A stretch of 64,000 nt of DNA from JAHEDH01 sp963753285 (GCA_963753285.1 CAVWBT010000008.1:248001-312000), one strand, 5' to 3'; counted from the first letter of the stretch, positions 7,247-14,991 are shown. Notes: generated from the letters alone by a model not told the origin. Numbers and translations are program-made.

Positions 7247-7340
7247 CCGAACCGTCACCTTGTGCCGGCAATCGCAAACACGCCTCGATCGACTGACGAC
7301 GCACTCAGCCTCTGGAATCACTTCTGTGGAGCCAGGACTA

Positions 7341-7372
7341 TCTGTCGTCTGTCATCTTGAATCTGTCATCTG
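7341..7372. repeat. TGACAGA heptamer array, right (inverted) arm
   Basis: Three to four copies of TCTGTCATC or variants in inverse orientation to the array at 7213-7246. It ends 20 bases before the acyl-CoA dehydrogenase stop codon. Confidence 0.7.
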
Positions 7373-7391
7373 GCCCGAGGAACGAGGGTCA

Positions 7392-8537
7392 TCACATTCG
7401 CTTGGCGATCTCTTCCAGCATCACCTCGGTGGCGCCCCCTCCGATCGAATGGATCCGGGCGTCGCGGTACATGCGCTCGATGGCACTCTCGGTGAGGTAG
7501 CCCATGCCGCCATGGAACTGGACACAGTCGTACATGACCCGATTAACCAGCTCACCGACGACGGCCTTGACCATGGAGATCTCCTTGACGGCGTCATGCC
7601 CCTGCTCCATCAGCCAGCCCGAGTGGTACACGAGCTGGCGAGCCGCCTCGACCTCACCCGACAGCATCGCCAGCCGCTGACGGATCGCCTGCTTGCCCCA
7701 CAGTGTCGCTCCGAACGCCTTGCGGTTCTTGACCCACTCGACGGTCAACTCCAGCGCCTTCTGCGCTTCGCCGAGTGCCATCGCCCCGAGCACGAGGCGC
7801 TCGTTCTGGAAGTTGTTCATGATCGAATAGAACCCCTTGTCGAGGTCGCCGATCACGTTCTCTGCGGGCACCCAGGCGTCGTTGAAGCTGAGCTCGGCGG
7901 TGTTCGAACACCGCCAGCCCATCTTGTCGAGTTTGCGGCTGGGCGAGAAGCCTTCGGTGTCGCTCGGCACGGCGAAGATCGTGATCCCCCGTGACGGCTT
8001 CACATCGGTGTTGGTCTTGGCCGCGATGAACAAGAGGTTGGCGATGCCGCCGTTCGTGATGTAGAGCTTCGACCCGTTGAGCCGGTAGCCGTCACCGTCG
8101 CGAGTCGCCGTCGTCCGCATCCCGGCGACGTCCGATCCGTGGTCCGGTTCGGTGACTCCGATGGCCGTGAAGATCTCACCGGTGAGCATGTCCGGCAGCC
8201 ATGTGCGCTTCTGCTCGTCACTCCCGTAGTTCAGGAGATACGGCATGGCCAGATCGGTGTGGACGATCGCCGTTGCGGTGAAGCCTCCGTAGGTTCCCCG
8301 ACCCAGCTCTTCGGCGAAGACGACCGACGCGAGCTCGCCCATCCCGATCCCGCCGTATTCCTCCGGTACTCGCAGTCCGAAGAACCCGATCTTGCCCATC
8401 TCCTCGATGAGGTGCCTCGGCACCTGACCGGCTTCCTCCCAATCGTCGCCTCGCCCGAAGACCTTCTCCTCGACGAATCGTCTGGTCTGGGCGCGAATCG
8501 CAGCGAGATCCTCGGTCTCGTAGATGGTCGTGGTCAT
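7392..8537 (-). CDS. Acyl-CoA dehydrogenase
   Basis: FAD-dependent dehydrogenase of acyl-CoA substrates (fatty acid or branched-chain catabolism), passing electrons to ETF. It has 381 residues, typical of the family. The FAD-binding signature IGVTEPDHGSDVAG is near residue 130, the GSKLYITNGG segment follows, and the C-terminal QFHGGMGYLTESAIERMYRDARI is present. The usual YEGT(S/A)EI site near the C-terminus reads IGGGATEVM, placing a Glu at the expected catalytic position. Chain-length specificity cannot be read. I chose the ATG at 8537 because GGAAGG lies four bases before it; a longer frame upstream has no support. It is divergent from the gene at 8574. Confidence 0.93.
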   Translation of the reverse strand: MTTTIYETEDLAAIRAQTRRFVEEKVFGRGDDWEEAGQVPRHLIEEMGKIGFFGLRVPEEYGGIGMGELASVVFAEELGRGTYGGFTATAIVHTDLAMPYLLNYGSDEQKRTWLPDMLTGEIFTAIGVTEPDHGSDVAGMRTTATRDGDGYRLNGSKLYITNGGIANLLFIAAKTNTDVKPSRGITIFAVPSDTEGFSPSRKLDKMGWRCSNTAELSFNDAWVPAENVIGDLDKGFYSIMNNFQNERLVLGAMALGEAQKALELTVEWVKNRKAFGATLWGKQAIRQRLAMLSGEVEAARQLVYHSGWLMEQGHDAVKEISMVKAVVGELVNRVMYDCVQFHGGMGYLTESAIERMYRDARIHSIGGGATEVMLEEIAKRM

Positions 8538-8560
8538 GTCGCCTTCCCGGAGTCTGGTTC

Positions 8561-8566
8561 TACCGT
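8561..8566 (+). promoter_or_regulatory. -10 box (TACCGT) for the gene at 8574, leaderless
   Basis: TACCGT ends seven bases before the ATG at 8574 and lies in the 36-base divergent gap with the acyl-CoA dehydrogenase gene. Confidence 0.5.
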
Positions 8567-8573
8567 ACCTGGG

Positions 8574-9122
8574 ATGAACCGCACCACGACCCTGATCGTG
8601 ACCGTCGGAAGGGGTTTCGATCGGCCTTCGGAGCGGGTGGCTGATGTGGCCGAGAACGTGGCCAGAGAGCAGGCGCCCGAGCCGGTCGAGTCTCTCACCG
8701 ACTGGGTCGACCAACTGCGCCGCACATGGGTGGCAGCTCAGCGCCGGTCGACGATCTACACCCTGCTGACGGGAGATCCGCTCGGTCCGGCGGTGAGGGA
8801 ATGGGCTCGACGCCTGGACGGGGAACCGACCGAACTCGAGCTGGCGATCGGACTCCTGGCCGATGCACCGTTGGCGGACTTCTATCTGGTCGATCCGTCC
8901 ATCACCGGGTCTGCTGCCCACTGGTATCTCGATCATCTCCCCAAGCTCGCCCCCCGACGCATCGTGCTGATCGAGCCGACCGAAGACGCCCTGCTCTCGG
9001 CGGTCCGCAAGCTGCCGTATGGAAAGCCGCTCCCGACGACTGCTGACGTGTTGGAGTCCGCCCGGACGTATGTGCCACTGCCCGAACTCGACACATCGAC
9101 GGAAACCACGCTGCTGACCTGA
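8574..9122 (+). CDS. Hypothetical protein, 182 aa
   Basis: I do not recognise a family. The protein starts MNRTTTLIVTVGRGFDRP, has an alternating hydrophobic/charged pattern suggesting an alpha/beta fold, and contains no signal peptide, membrane segment or cysteine pairs. The segment ADFYLVDPSITGS followed by PRRIVLIEP looks like two beta strands with turns. The start is supported by the TACCGT box seven bases upstream. The stop codon ends directly before the LexA box of the next gene. A long frame further upstream overlaps the acyl-CoA dehydrogenase antisense and is not used. Confidence 0.65.
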   Translation: MNRTTTLIVTVGRGFDRPSERVADVAENVAREQAPEPVESLTDWVDQLRRTWVAAQRRSTIYTLLTGDPLGPAVREWARRLDGEPTELELAIGLLADAPLADFYLVDPSITGSAAHWYLDHLPKLAPRRIVLIEPTEDALLSAVRKLPYGKPLPTTADVLESARTYVPLPELDTSTETTLLT

Positions 9123-9138
9123 TCGAACACCTGTTCGA
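9123..9138. promoter_or_regulatory. LexA-binding SOS box
   Basis: TCGAACACCTGTTCGA is a perfect 6+4+6 palindrome matching the actinobacterial SOS-box form TCGAAC-N4-GTTCGA. It abuts the TATAAT -10 box of the radical SAM gene at 9153 and would block RNA polymerase when LexA is bound. Confidence 0.85.
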
Positions 9139-9144
9139 TATAAT
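9139..9144 (+). promoter_or_regulatory. -10 box (TATAAT) for the radical SAM gene, leaderless
   Basis: A consensus TATAAT directly follows the LexA box and ends eight bases before the ATG at 9153. No ribosome site is present, so the mRNA probably starts at or next to the ATG. Confidence 0.75.
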
Positions 9145-9152
9145 CTGAATCC

Positions 9153-10130
9153 ATGTCACAACAGTCATTCAGATGGTCGTCGCTCGAACCGCGGTCCGAT
9201 GGTCTCTTCCGACACTCCAAACGGGTCGTGGGGAGAGGCGAGTACCGATCACTCACCTTTCACGAGATCGAATCGAAGACTCTGATCAACCGTGTGCCGG
9301 AATCGTCTCAGGTTCCCTTCACATACACGATCAACCCCTACCGGGGCTGTTCGCACGCCTGCTCCTACTGCTTCGCCCGACCGACTCATGAGTATCTGGG
9401 CTTCGACATCGGAGCAGCCTTCGACAACCAGATCGTCGTGAAGACGAACGCCGTCGCCCTGGCGCGCGCCGAGACGGCGCCGGGTCGCTGGGCAGGCGAT
9501 CGGATCGCGATGGGAACCAACACGGATCCGTACCAGAAGGCCGAAGGCAAGTACCGGCTCACCCGAGGAATCATCGAGGTACTGACCGAGCGGAGCAATC
9601 CCTTCTCGATCCTCACCAAATCCACGCTGGCGCTTCGAGATCTCGACCTGTTCATCCGAGCTGCAGCCGTGACCAGCGTCTCGGTCGACTTCTCGATCGC
9701 CACGCTGGACGAGGACGTGTGGCGTGAGACCGAGCCGGGAACTCCGCATCCGCGTCAGCGGCTGGCCGCCGTGCGCCGACTCAACGAAGCCGGCGTGCCG
9801 AGCGGTGTCTTGGCCGCACCGCTGCTCCCCTCGCTCAGTGACGGGGAAGACCAGGTTGCCGCCGTGACGATGGCTGCCGAAGAGGCGGGCGCCACGTTCG
9901 TCACTCCGATGCTGCTGTACCTGACCCCAATCATGAAGCGGCACTGGATGGCGTGGCTCAGAAGACATCGACCCGGGTTGGTCCGGACCTACGCCGAGCT
10001 CTATCGAGGCCGTTCACGGCTGCAGCCGGTCTCGATCACACCGCGGAACGACTGGGAGAAGCGCGCCGGGATGCCGTCGGCTCCCGAGAGCACCACCGAG
10101 CAGTTGGGGCTGTTCGACACCGAAACGTGA
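9153..10130 (+). CDS. Radical SAM protein, Rv2578c/SPL-like family, LexA-regulated
   Basis: A 325-residue radical SAM enzyme. The iron-sulfur cluster motif CSHACSYCFAR (CxxxCxxC) is near residues 65-75, after NPYRGC, as in the family distantly related to spore photoproduct lyase. The SAM-binding region MGTNTDPYQKAEGKYRLTR follows. The reaction is unknown, but a DNA-repair role is a reasonable guess because the promoter carries a perfect SOS box. As I recall, its Mycobacterium tuberculosis homologue Rv2578c is listed in the LexA regulon, which agrees. The start at 9153 is set by the TATAAT box eight bases before it. Confidence 0.88.
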   Translation: MSQQSFRWSSLEPRSDGLFRHSKRVVGRGEYRSLTFHEIESKTLINRVPESSQVPFTYTINPYRGCSHACSYCFARPTHEYLGFDIGAAFDNQIVVKTNAVALARAETAPGRWAGDRIAMGTNTDPYQKAEGKYRLTRGIIEVLTERSNPFSILTKSTLALRDLDLFIRAAAVTSVSVDFSIATLDEDVWRETEPGTPHPRQRLAAVRRLNEAGVPSGVLAAPLLPSLSDGEDQVAAVTMAAEEAGATFVTPMLLYLTPIMKRHWMAWLRRHRPGLVRTYAELYRGRSRLQPVSITPRNDWEKRAGMPSAPESTTEQLGLFDTET

Positions 10131-10162
10131 CGTTCGGCCGCAGCATTGACGGACGGGTCGGA

Positions 10163-10168
10163 TAGCGT
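10163..10168 (+). promoter_or_regulatory. -10 box (TAGCGT) for lgt, leaderless
   Basis: TAGCGT ends eight bases before the lgt ATG at 10177, so lgt has its own promoter although it follows the radical SAM gene by only 46 bases. Confidence 0.5.
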
Positions 10169-10176
10169 CGGAGCCG

Positions 10177-10983
10177 ATGTTTGCATCCATCCCTTCCCCG
10201 CCGTTCAACACGATCCCGATCGGGCCGCTCGATCTGCACGTCTACGGTCTCCTGATCGGCATCGGCGTGATTCTTGCCGCAACGATCACGCTGAACCGAT
10301 ACACCGACGACCCCGACGTCCGGCAGGACATCGAACGCATCCTGGTGAGAGCGGTCATCATCGGGTTCATCGGCGCCCGATTGGCGTACGTCTCGACGCA
10401 CCTCGGGCGGTTCGAAGGTGAGTGGTGGAAGGTCGTCGCCATCTGGGAGGGCGGGCTGGCGTTGTTCGGAGGCCTCACTGCCGGGACGCTCACGGCGATC
10501 TACTTGATCAGGCGACGCAATGGCGACATGTGGAAGCTCCTCGATTCCGCAGCCGTCGGCATTCCCGTCGCACAGGCGATCGGACGCTGGGGCAACTACT
10601 TCAACCAGGAGTTGTTCGGCACGCCGAGCGACCTGCCTTGGGCGGTAGAGATCGAACCCCGGTTTCGCCCGGAGGCGTATCCGGACGCAGCCACATTCCA
10701 CCCGACCTTCCTCTACGAATCGCTCTGGAACATTGCGCTCGTCGTCCCCGTCCTCCTGTGGGTCGAGCGGCGATTCGATCTGCCACGAGGTGGACTGTTC
10801 TTCGTCTACGCCGCCCTCTACGGCATCGGCCGCTTCGCGCTCGAGCTCATCCGCACCGACACGACATTCCGCCTGCTCGGATTGAGTCGCAACGGGTGGG
10901 TGTCGCTCCTCATCGTGACTGGCGCCGTGATTGCCCTCTACCTCCGTCGTCGCTCCGGCGATCGGTCGCCATCGACCACCTGA
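10177..10983 (+). CDS. lgt: Prolipoprotein diacylglyceryl transferase
   Basis: Integral membrane enzyme that transfers diacylglycerol from phosphatidylglycerol to the lipobox cysteine of prolipoproteins. It has 268 residues with about seven membrane segments. The Lgt signature GRWGNYFNQELFG is present near residue 137, as are HPTFLYESLWN and RFALELIRTD. The C-terminal tail is short, unlike the long tails of some actinobacterial Lgt proteins. It is downstream of the SOS-controlled gene but has its own -10 box. Confidence 0.95.
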   Translation: MFASIPSPPFNTIPIGPLDLHVYGLLIGIGVILAATITLNRYTDDPDVRQDIERILVRAVIIGFIGARLAYVSTHLGRFEGEWWKVVAIWEGGLALFGGLTAGTLTAIYLIRRRNGDMWKLLDSAAVGIPVAQAIGRWGNYFNQELFGTPSDLPWAVEIEPRFRPEAYPDAATFHPTFLYESLWNIALVVPVLLWVERRFDLPRGGLFFVYAALYGIGRFALELIRTDTTFRLLGLSRNGWVSLLIVTGAVIALYLRRRSGDRSPSTT

Positions 10984-11134
10984 AATCGCGAAATCTCGGT
11001 ATCGCCACGACGGGAACGCGAGGACGGATCGGCGATCACGGTCGAACTCTCCCAGCCCCTTGGGCGGCCGCATCCTCGAGATCGGAGGCGCCCCAGTCAA
11101 CGGCTGACACCCGGATCCGTGCGACCACGAAGGA

Positions 11135-11157
11135 GACCCGGAGCCATGCTCCGGGTC
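11135..11157 (+). terminator. Hairpin terminator downstream of lgt
   Basis: GACCCGGAG pairs perfectly with CTCCGGGTC across a five-base loop. It lies about 150 bases after the lgt stop; the intervening bases (10984-11134) contain no gene I can support. Confidence 0.65.
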
Positions 11158-11490
11158 TTCGTTCGTCCCTGGGTCCGAGCAAGTGAGCCGATACGCCGCA
11201 GTGTTGGGCATTCTCTCGTGAGCCTCGCCTCATGGATCCGGAGGGTGCACGGGTACCCCGGACCGTGGCGCGGCGATCCGGCATCAGATCGACATGTCGA
11301 ACGAGCCCAAGAACGGTGGCCCAGCACGACCGAGATGAGAAGACGCATTCCAGGGGGCCTGACCGATGGGACAACCACAGCCCACTCGGCGATCTATCCC
11401 TCTCGAACAGAGCGAATCGGGCGAGGCTGGTGCCCCTCTCGACGACAGTCCCCGCCTGTCAGCCTGCTCGACGGCGTGCATGCCAGGCAA
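11158..11490. other. Gene-free stretch
   Basis: Between the terminator and the tetR stop there are 333 bases. Open frames exist on both strands, but none has a recognisable start, family resemblance or plausible composition. I see no repeat or RNA here. Confidence 0.5.
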
Positions 11491-12087
11491 TCAGCGCAGG
11501 GTCACCGAGGCGAGCCGGGCGAGGCCCTGGTCGGCTGCCGCTCGGAGCAGCGCCGGGTCGCCCTCAGCGCGAAGGAGGACGAACATCCCCATCAGCAGCA
11601 CGGTGAAGAAGCGGCCCAGTTCCTCGGTGGAGGCCGCCGGGTCCAGGCGGCCGGCCACCGCCGCGTTGTCGAGTGCGTTGCGGAATGCGGCAACGAGGCG
11701 GTTCGCGTAGTCGTCCATGATGGCCCGGCTCAGTGTCGCCGTGGGTGCGAGTTCGGTGGCCGCGTTGCACAGCAGGCAGCCGATCGTGGCGCCCTGGACC
11801 GTCCGTGCCTCGCCGAAGAACTGCAGCACCGCCGCAACCTCCTCCAGCGAGGCCGATTCCTGCTCGAGCGCGCCGAAGTGGCCGGTGACCACGATTTCGT
11901 CGTAGCGGACGACTGCCTCCTCGTAGAGGGCTTGTTTGCTGTCGAACTCGGCGTAGATGCTGGAGGCGTTGACGCCGGTCGCGTCGACGACGTCACGCAT
12001 CGAGGTGGCGTGATAGCCGTGCTCCCAGAACAGGCGCATTGCCCGGTCGGTCAGCTCGGTGCGGTCGTACGTCTTGCGCCTACCCAT
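11491..12087 (-). CDS. TetR/AcrR family transcriptional regulator
   Basis: A 198-residue repressor. The N-terminal HTH reads RAMRLFWEHGYHATSMRDVVDATGVNASSIYAEFDSK split across residues 14-50, matching the TetR domain. The C-terminal half is the ligand-binding helical region and has a Cys pair (CLLC) near the middle, as in the TetR_C subgroup linked to YxaF/LmrA-type regulators. I chose the ATG at 12087, preceded by GGAGG, rather than the upstream ATG at 12117, which overlaps the presumed operator. It is divergent from the alpha/beta hydrolase gene and is probably its regulator and autorepressor. Confidence 0.9.
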   Translation of the reverse strand: MGRRKTYDRTELTDRAMRLFWEHGYHATSMRDVVDATGVNASSIYAEFDSKQALYEEAVVRYDEIVVTGHFGALEQESASLEEVAAVLQFFGEARTVQGATIGCLLCNAATELAPTATLSRAIMDDYANRLVAAFRNALDNAAVAGRLDPAASTEELGRFFTVLLMGMFVLLRAEGDPALLRAAADQGLARLASVTLR

Positions 12088-12110
12088 GTCGGTCCTCCAC
12101 TCAGCTGTCT

Positions 12111-12134
12111 TATCCAAACGATCGTTCTGTTATC
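12111..12134. promoter_or_regulatory. Candidate TetR operator and promoter region
   Basis: The divergent gap contains the perfect palindrome AACGATCGTT (12117-12126) flanked by TTATCCA and CTGTTATC, giving a longer imperfect dyad. A TATCGT -10 box at about 12131-12136 points toward the hydrolase. The arrangement is typical of a TetR regulator controlling both genes. Confidence 0.65.
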
Positions 12135-12186
12135 GTAGCGGGCCACCGGGACGACCCGTCCCTGTGCATCCAACAGAGGAGACCCC

Positions 12187-13074
12187 ATGAGAACGACCGC
12201 GGCACAGTCCAACCCGCTCGAGCAGTGGGCGGCCACTGGTGACCCGCTCGACGTCCCCGGCACGGCAGCGACTCGCATCTGGCGGCAGGGCACGGGACCG
12301 ACGGTCGTCTGTCTCCACGGGGTGCCGACCTCTGCCTACCTGTACCGCAAGGTCCTGCGGGCGCTCGCTGCGCGAGGGCTGGAGGGCGTGGCACTCGACT
12401 TCCCCGGGCTCGGGTTCGCCGAGCGCCCGGTCGACTTCGACTATTCCTGGACGGGGCTCTCGGCGTGGCTGGAGCAGGCAATCGACGCCGCAGGCATCGA
12501 GTCGTTTCACCTCGTGGTCCACGACCTCGGCGGCCCGGTCGGGTTCGACCTGATCCGCCGTGTGCCTGACCGGGTCCGCTCGCTCACGGTCCTCAACACC
12601 CTCGTCGCGACGTCCCGTTTCACCAAGCCCCTAGCGATGCGCCCGTTCTCGATTCCCGGCCTGCGACGCATCTGGGTGCGTCAGATGGACTCACCCGGCA
12701 TCTACCCCTTCTTCCGGTGGAAGGGCGTACTGGACGGTCCCACCTACGAGGAGATCCGCGCCTACGGACGGCTGCTCACGCGGGGGGACGGAGGGGACGC
12801 GTTCCTCGAGATCATGGACGGCTTCGAGACGACAGCGGAGTTCGAGGCTCGGATCAGGGGGCCACTGCAGGACCGCGACTTTCCGGCCCAGGTGATCTGG
12901 GGTCGCCGGGATGCAGAGTTGACCGTCGACGAGCACGGCGCCGACATCGTGGATGCCCTCGGCCTGGCCACCTCGATCCAGACCGTGGAGGGCAAGCATT
13001 TCCTGCAGGAGGACGTGCCCGAAGAGATCGCTGAGCGCGTGGCGCTGCTGGTCGAAAGTGGAGTCGACCGGTGA
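12187..13074 (+). CDS. Alpha/beta hydrolase, haloalkane dehalogenase-like
   Basis: A 295-residue alpha/beta-hydrolase. LHGVPTS supplies the oxyanion hole, the nucleophile elbow is HDLGG with Asp in place of Ser, and the C-terminal EGKHFLQEDVP supplies the catalytic His in the form usual for haloalkane dehalogenases and related epoxide hydrolases. An Asp in IWGRRDAELT is the likely acid. The Asp nucleophile fits dehalogenase or epoxide hydrolase chemistry; the halide-stabilising Trp pair cannot be assigned by eye (no Trp follows the nucleophile), so activity is uncertain. GAGGAG lies five bases before the ATG. The divergent TetR gene suggests induction by the substrate or a related compound, and the pair could be a transferred cassette. 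Confidence 0.8.
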   Translation: MRTTAAQSNPLEQWAATGDPLDVPGTAATRIWRQGTGPTVVCLHGVPTSAYLYRKVLRALAARGLEGVALDFPGLGFAERPVDFDYSWTGLSAWLEQAIDAAGIESFHLVVHDLGGPVGFDLIRRVPDRVRSLTVLNTLVATSRFTKPLAMRPFSIPGLRRIWVRQMDSPGIYPFFRWKGVLDGPTYEEIRAYGRLLTRGDGGDAFLEIMDGFETTAEFEARIRGPLQDRDFPAQVIWGRRDAELTVDEHGADIVDALGLATSIQTVEGKHFLQEDVPEEIAERVALLVESGVDR

Positions 13075-13198
13075 CGGTCTTTCGGGGACCGCACCGCTCC
13101 GCCCAGTCCGAGGTGGTTCCCGATGTCTCTTGCGTGCGAACGGCATGCGCGAATCGACTCGCCGGGAGGAGTGCGGGGAGTGGAACGACCACGCAACG

Positions 13199-13233
13199 AG
13201 AAGGGCCGCCGACCAGAAGCCGACGACCCTTCT
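13199..13233. terminator. Long hairpin between the hydrolase and ssrA
   Basis: AGAAGGGCCGCCGAC pairs with GTCGGC-type partner bases ending in CCCTTCT, a stem of about 15 bp with G-T pairs and a five-base loop. The two genes converge, so it can stop either transcript. Confidence 0.7.
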
Positions 13234-13248
13234 GGGTTTCTACCGACA

Positions 13249-13272
13249 GGTCTCGGTTTCTCCACCGAGACC
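13249..13272 (-). terminator. ssrA terminator hairpin
   Basis: GGTCTCGGT and ACCGAGACC form a perfect 9-bp stem with a six-base loop, 10 bases beyond the 3' end of the tmRNA. Confidence 0.7.
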
Positions 13273-13282
13273 ACTTCGTTTG

Positions 13283-13642
13283 TGGAGGTGCGGGGAGTCG
13301 AACCCCGGTCCGCTGAACCCTTCACGCCGGCATCTCCGAGCGCAGCCATCAGCAAGCATTCGGTCGTCGGAACTCTGACGGCCAGTTTTCCGACTTCCTA
13401 TCTGCGATCAGTCTTTGACATTCGGTCACAGACCCCGAATGCCGCAGCCCACGAAGCGACGCCCGCATTCCGGCGAGGTGGGCACCCACCGGGCGGACGA
13501 GCTGTTACTGAGGGTTACTCAGGCAGCCAGTGCCATTTGAGGTTTGGCATTTCTTGTTGGTTTCCAGGTTGTTGACGGGGCCCCGGAGTCCCCGGCTCGC
13601 TTCCAGCGTTTCAACATTCAACGTCGAAACCAGTACACCCCC
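13283..13642 (-). ncRNA. ssrA: Transfer-messenger RNA
   Basis: The 5' end GGGGGTGTACTGGTTTCGACG and the 3' end GGTTCGACTCCCCGCACCTCC form the tRNA-like half; GGGGGTG pairs with CACCTCC with one G-T pair. CCA is not encoded, so the length is 360 nt. The tag frame at 13548-13519 reads AKPQMALAA then TGA; the exact resume codon is uncertain. The tag is short but ends in the expected ALAA degron read by ClpX. A TACAGT box at 13661-13656 is a possible -10 element. smpB lies about 1.4 kb away and clpXP are also in the window, so the main trans-translation parts are close together. Confidence 0.95.
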
Positions 13643-13762
13643 AAGGTGTCCTCTCACTGTAACAACTCCCAGCGAGATTTCTTCCCCCAGCCCGTAACAC
13701 TGACCACCCTACGTGGACTTGACCACCGAGAGTGGAGTCAACATTGCTAGGAGTGGACACTC

Positions 13763-14539
13763 ATGAAGAAGAACAAGCTCGTTGCTTTGTTCGCAGGTCT
13801 TTCGCTGGCGTTCGTCGGCTCGGCGGCGTTGGCGGCCCCGAGCGCAGACACCCTGCTGGTGGCCGGTTACGACAGCGATCAGATGGCCGTGCTGTACGGC
13901 GTGTCGGACATCGATGCCGACGACGCAGAGACGGCGACGCTCGACTGCACGTTGGTCGGCGACTTCGTCTACGAACTGGACGTTGAGGCGAACGAAGAAG
14001 ACACCGAGGTCGGGGTGACCGGGCTCTGGTCGAAGGACAAGGACGCCGAAGACGGCAAAGGCGACCAGGTCGAGTTCTCCTTCGAGGGCGACGACGAAGA
14101 AGGTGCCAGCGTCCGCTACGGGACCGAGACCACGGACGACGAGGACGGCGCCGAAGAGTGCGCACTCACCTCGGTGAAGATCGAGCCGAACGGCAACGGC
14201 GAGATCAACCACGGCACGATCGTGTCGACGTTCGCCAAGCTGCTCAAGGGTGGGAACGGATGCCTCATCCGCCACTTCGCCCAGAGCGATTTCGGCAAGG
14301 GCGACTACGACGAAGTCGACGCAGAGTCTTTCGAGGTGACACTCGCATCCTTCGAGACTGCGTGCAACAACAAGGGCAGGAGCGACTCGGTCGACGATGA
14401 CGACGAATCCGCCTCCGAGTCACGCGGCAAGGACAACGCCCCCGGCCAGGAGAAGAAGGACAAGCCGGGCAAGGGCAAGGACAACGCCCCTGGCCAGAAG
14501 AACAAGGCCGCCAAGGGCGACGACAGCTCCAGCGACTGA
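13763..14539 (+). CDS. Secreted acidic protein of unknown function
   Basis: The protein is 258 residues with a clear Sec signal peptide (MKKNKLVALFAGLSLAFVG, then cleavage near AALAAPSA). The mature part is very acidic, has four widely spaced cysteines that could form two disulfides, and contains a beta-rich central region. The C-terminus is low complexity with the motif GKDNAPGQ repeated twice among Lys, Asp and Ser. No family is recognised. A ribosome site (AGGAG) lies nine bases before the ATG. An upstream TTGACC near 13719 and an inverted repeat (TTGACCAC with GTGGAGTCAA, 13719-13741) suggest a regulated promoter. A strong terminator follows at 14586. Confidence 0.8.
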   Translation: MKKNKLVALFAGLSLAFVGSAALAAPSADTLLVAGYDSDQMAVLYGVSDIDADDAETATLDCTLVGDFVYELDVEANEEDTEVGVTGLWSKDKDAEDGKGDQVEFSFEGDDEEGASVRYGTETTDDEDGAEECALTSVKIEPNGNGEINHGTIVSTFAKLLKGGNGCLIRHFAQSDFGKGDYDEVDAESFEVTLASFETACNNKGRSDSVDDDDESASESRGKDNAPGQEKKDKPGKGKDNAPGQKNKAAKGDDSSSD

Positions 14540-14585
14540 ACCCTCGAACCATCGACTCACCGGGGCCGAGAGGTTCCGGAACGCA

Positions 14586-14620
14586 AGAAAGAGGCGGGGT
14601 CCCCCTCCCCGCCTCTTTCT
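14586..14620 (+). terminator. Rho-independent terminator
   Basis: AGAAAGAGGCGGGG pairs perfectly with CCCCGCCTCTTTCT across a seven-base loop, ending in a T-rich tail. It lies about 50 bases after the secreted acidic protein gene. Confidence 0.92.
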
Positions 14621-14750
14621 GTGTCGAGGTTGGCCCACGGCGCAAGGTCGGTCACGGCTACCGCCGCATGTTGCGCCTACGAGCCGGTCCGAGTCGGAGT
14701 TGCATGCCGGGCTCGCTGGTGGGTACGCCGCGGGTCAAATGCACGCTGGC

Positions 14751-14985
14751 GTGCGTCTGTTCTTGGGACAGCGACCACCCAAGCCTTGACTGGTTGGGGC
14801 CAGAACCGTGGAGTTCGCGCTGTCCCAAGAACCCGGAATGGCCGACTTCGGCTTGCGACGAGGGCTGCCGCCCGTCGGCTGTGTGCTCGACCGTCGTTCT
14901 TGTCCAGTCGGCGCGTCGTGGCCTCGTCGTGAAGCACGGCTGGCGCGGTGTCCGGTCCTCCCCAACAAGAACTCCTTGACGAAGG
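14751..14985 (+). repeat. Family A structured repeat, copy 1
   Basis: The region 14621-15019 has no supportable gene. It holds a composite element made of a perfect 15-bp inverted repeat (GTTCTTGGGACAGCG at 14759-14773 with CGCTGTCCCAAGAAC at 14818-14832), then the box CTCGACCGTCGTTCTTGTC near 14886-14904, then CAACAAGAACTCCTT near 14964-14978; the GTTCTTGT and ACAAGAAC parts again pair. The same order of boxes recurs at 18742-18960 and, reversed, at 61043-61277. The element is followed by TCTCACG heptamers at 14992-15016. Confidence 0.8.
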
Positions 14986-14991
14986 TGGCTA

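Noticed and set aside
11119..12138. 339-codon open frame on the plus strand opposite tetR
   Set aside because: Antisense to a clear TetR HTH; its translation has no domain and it crosses the terminator after lgt.
14759..14832. Integron attC site or insertion-sequence ends
   Set aside because: The arms start GTTC...GAAC but lack the attC core RYYYAAC/GTTRRRY arrangement; there is no integrase, transposase or target-site duplication that I can see.
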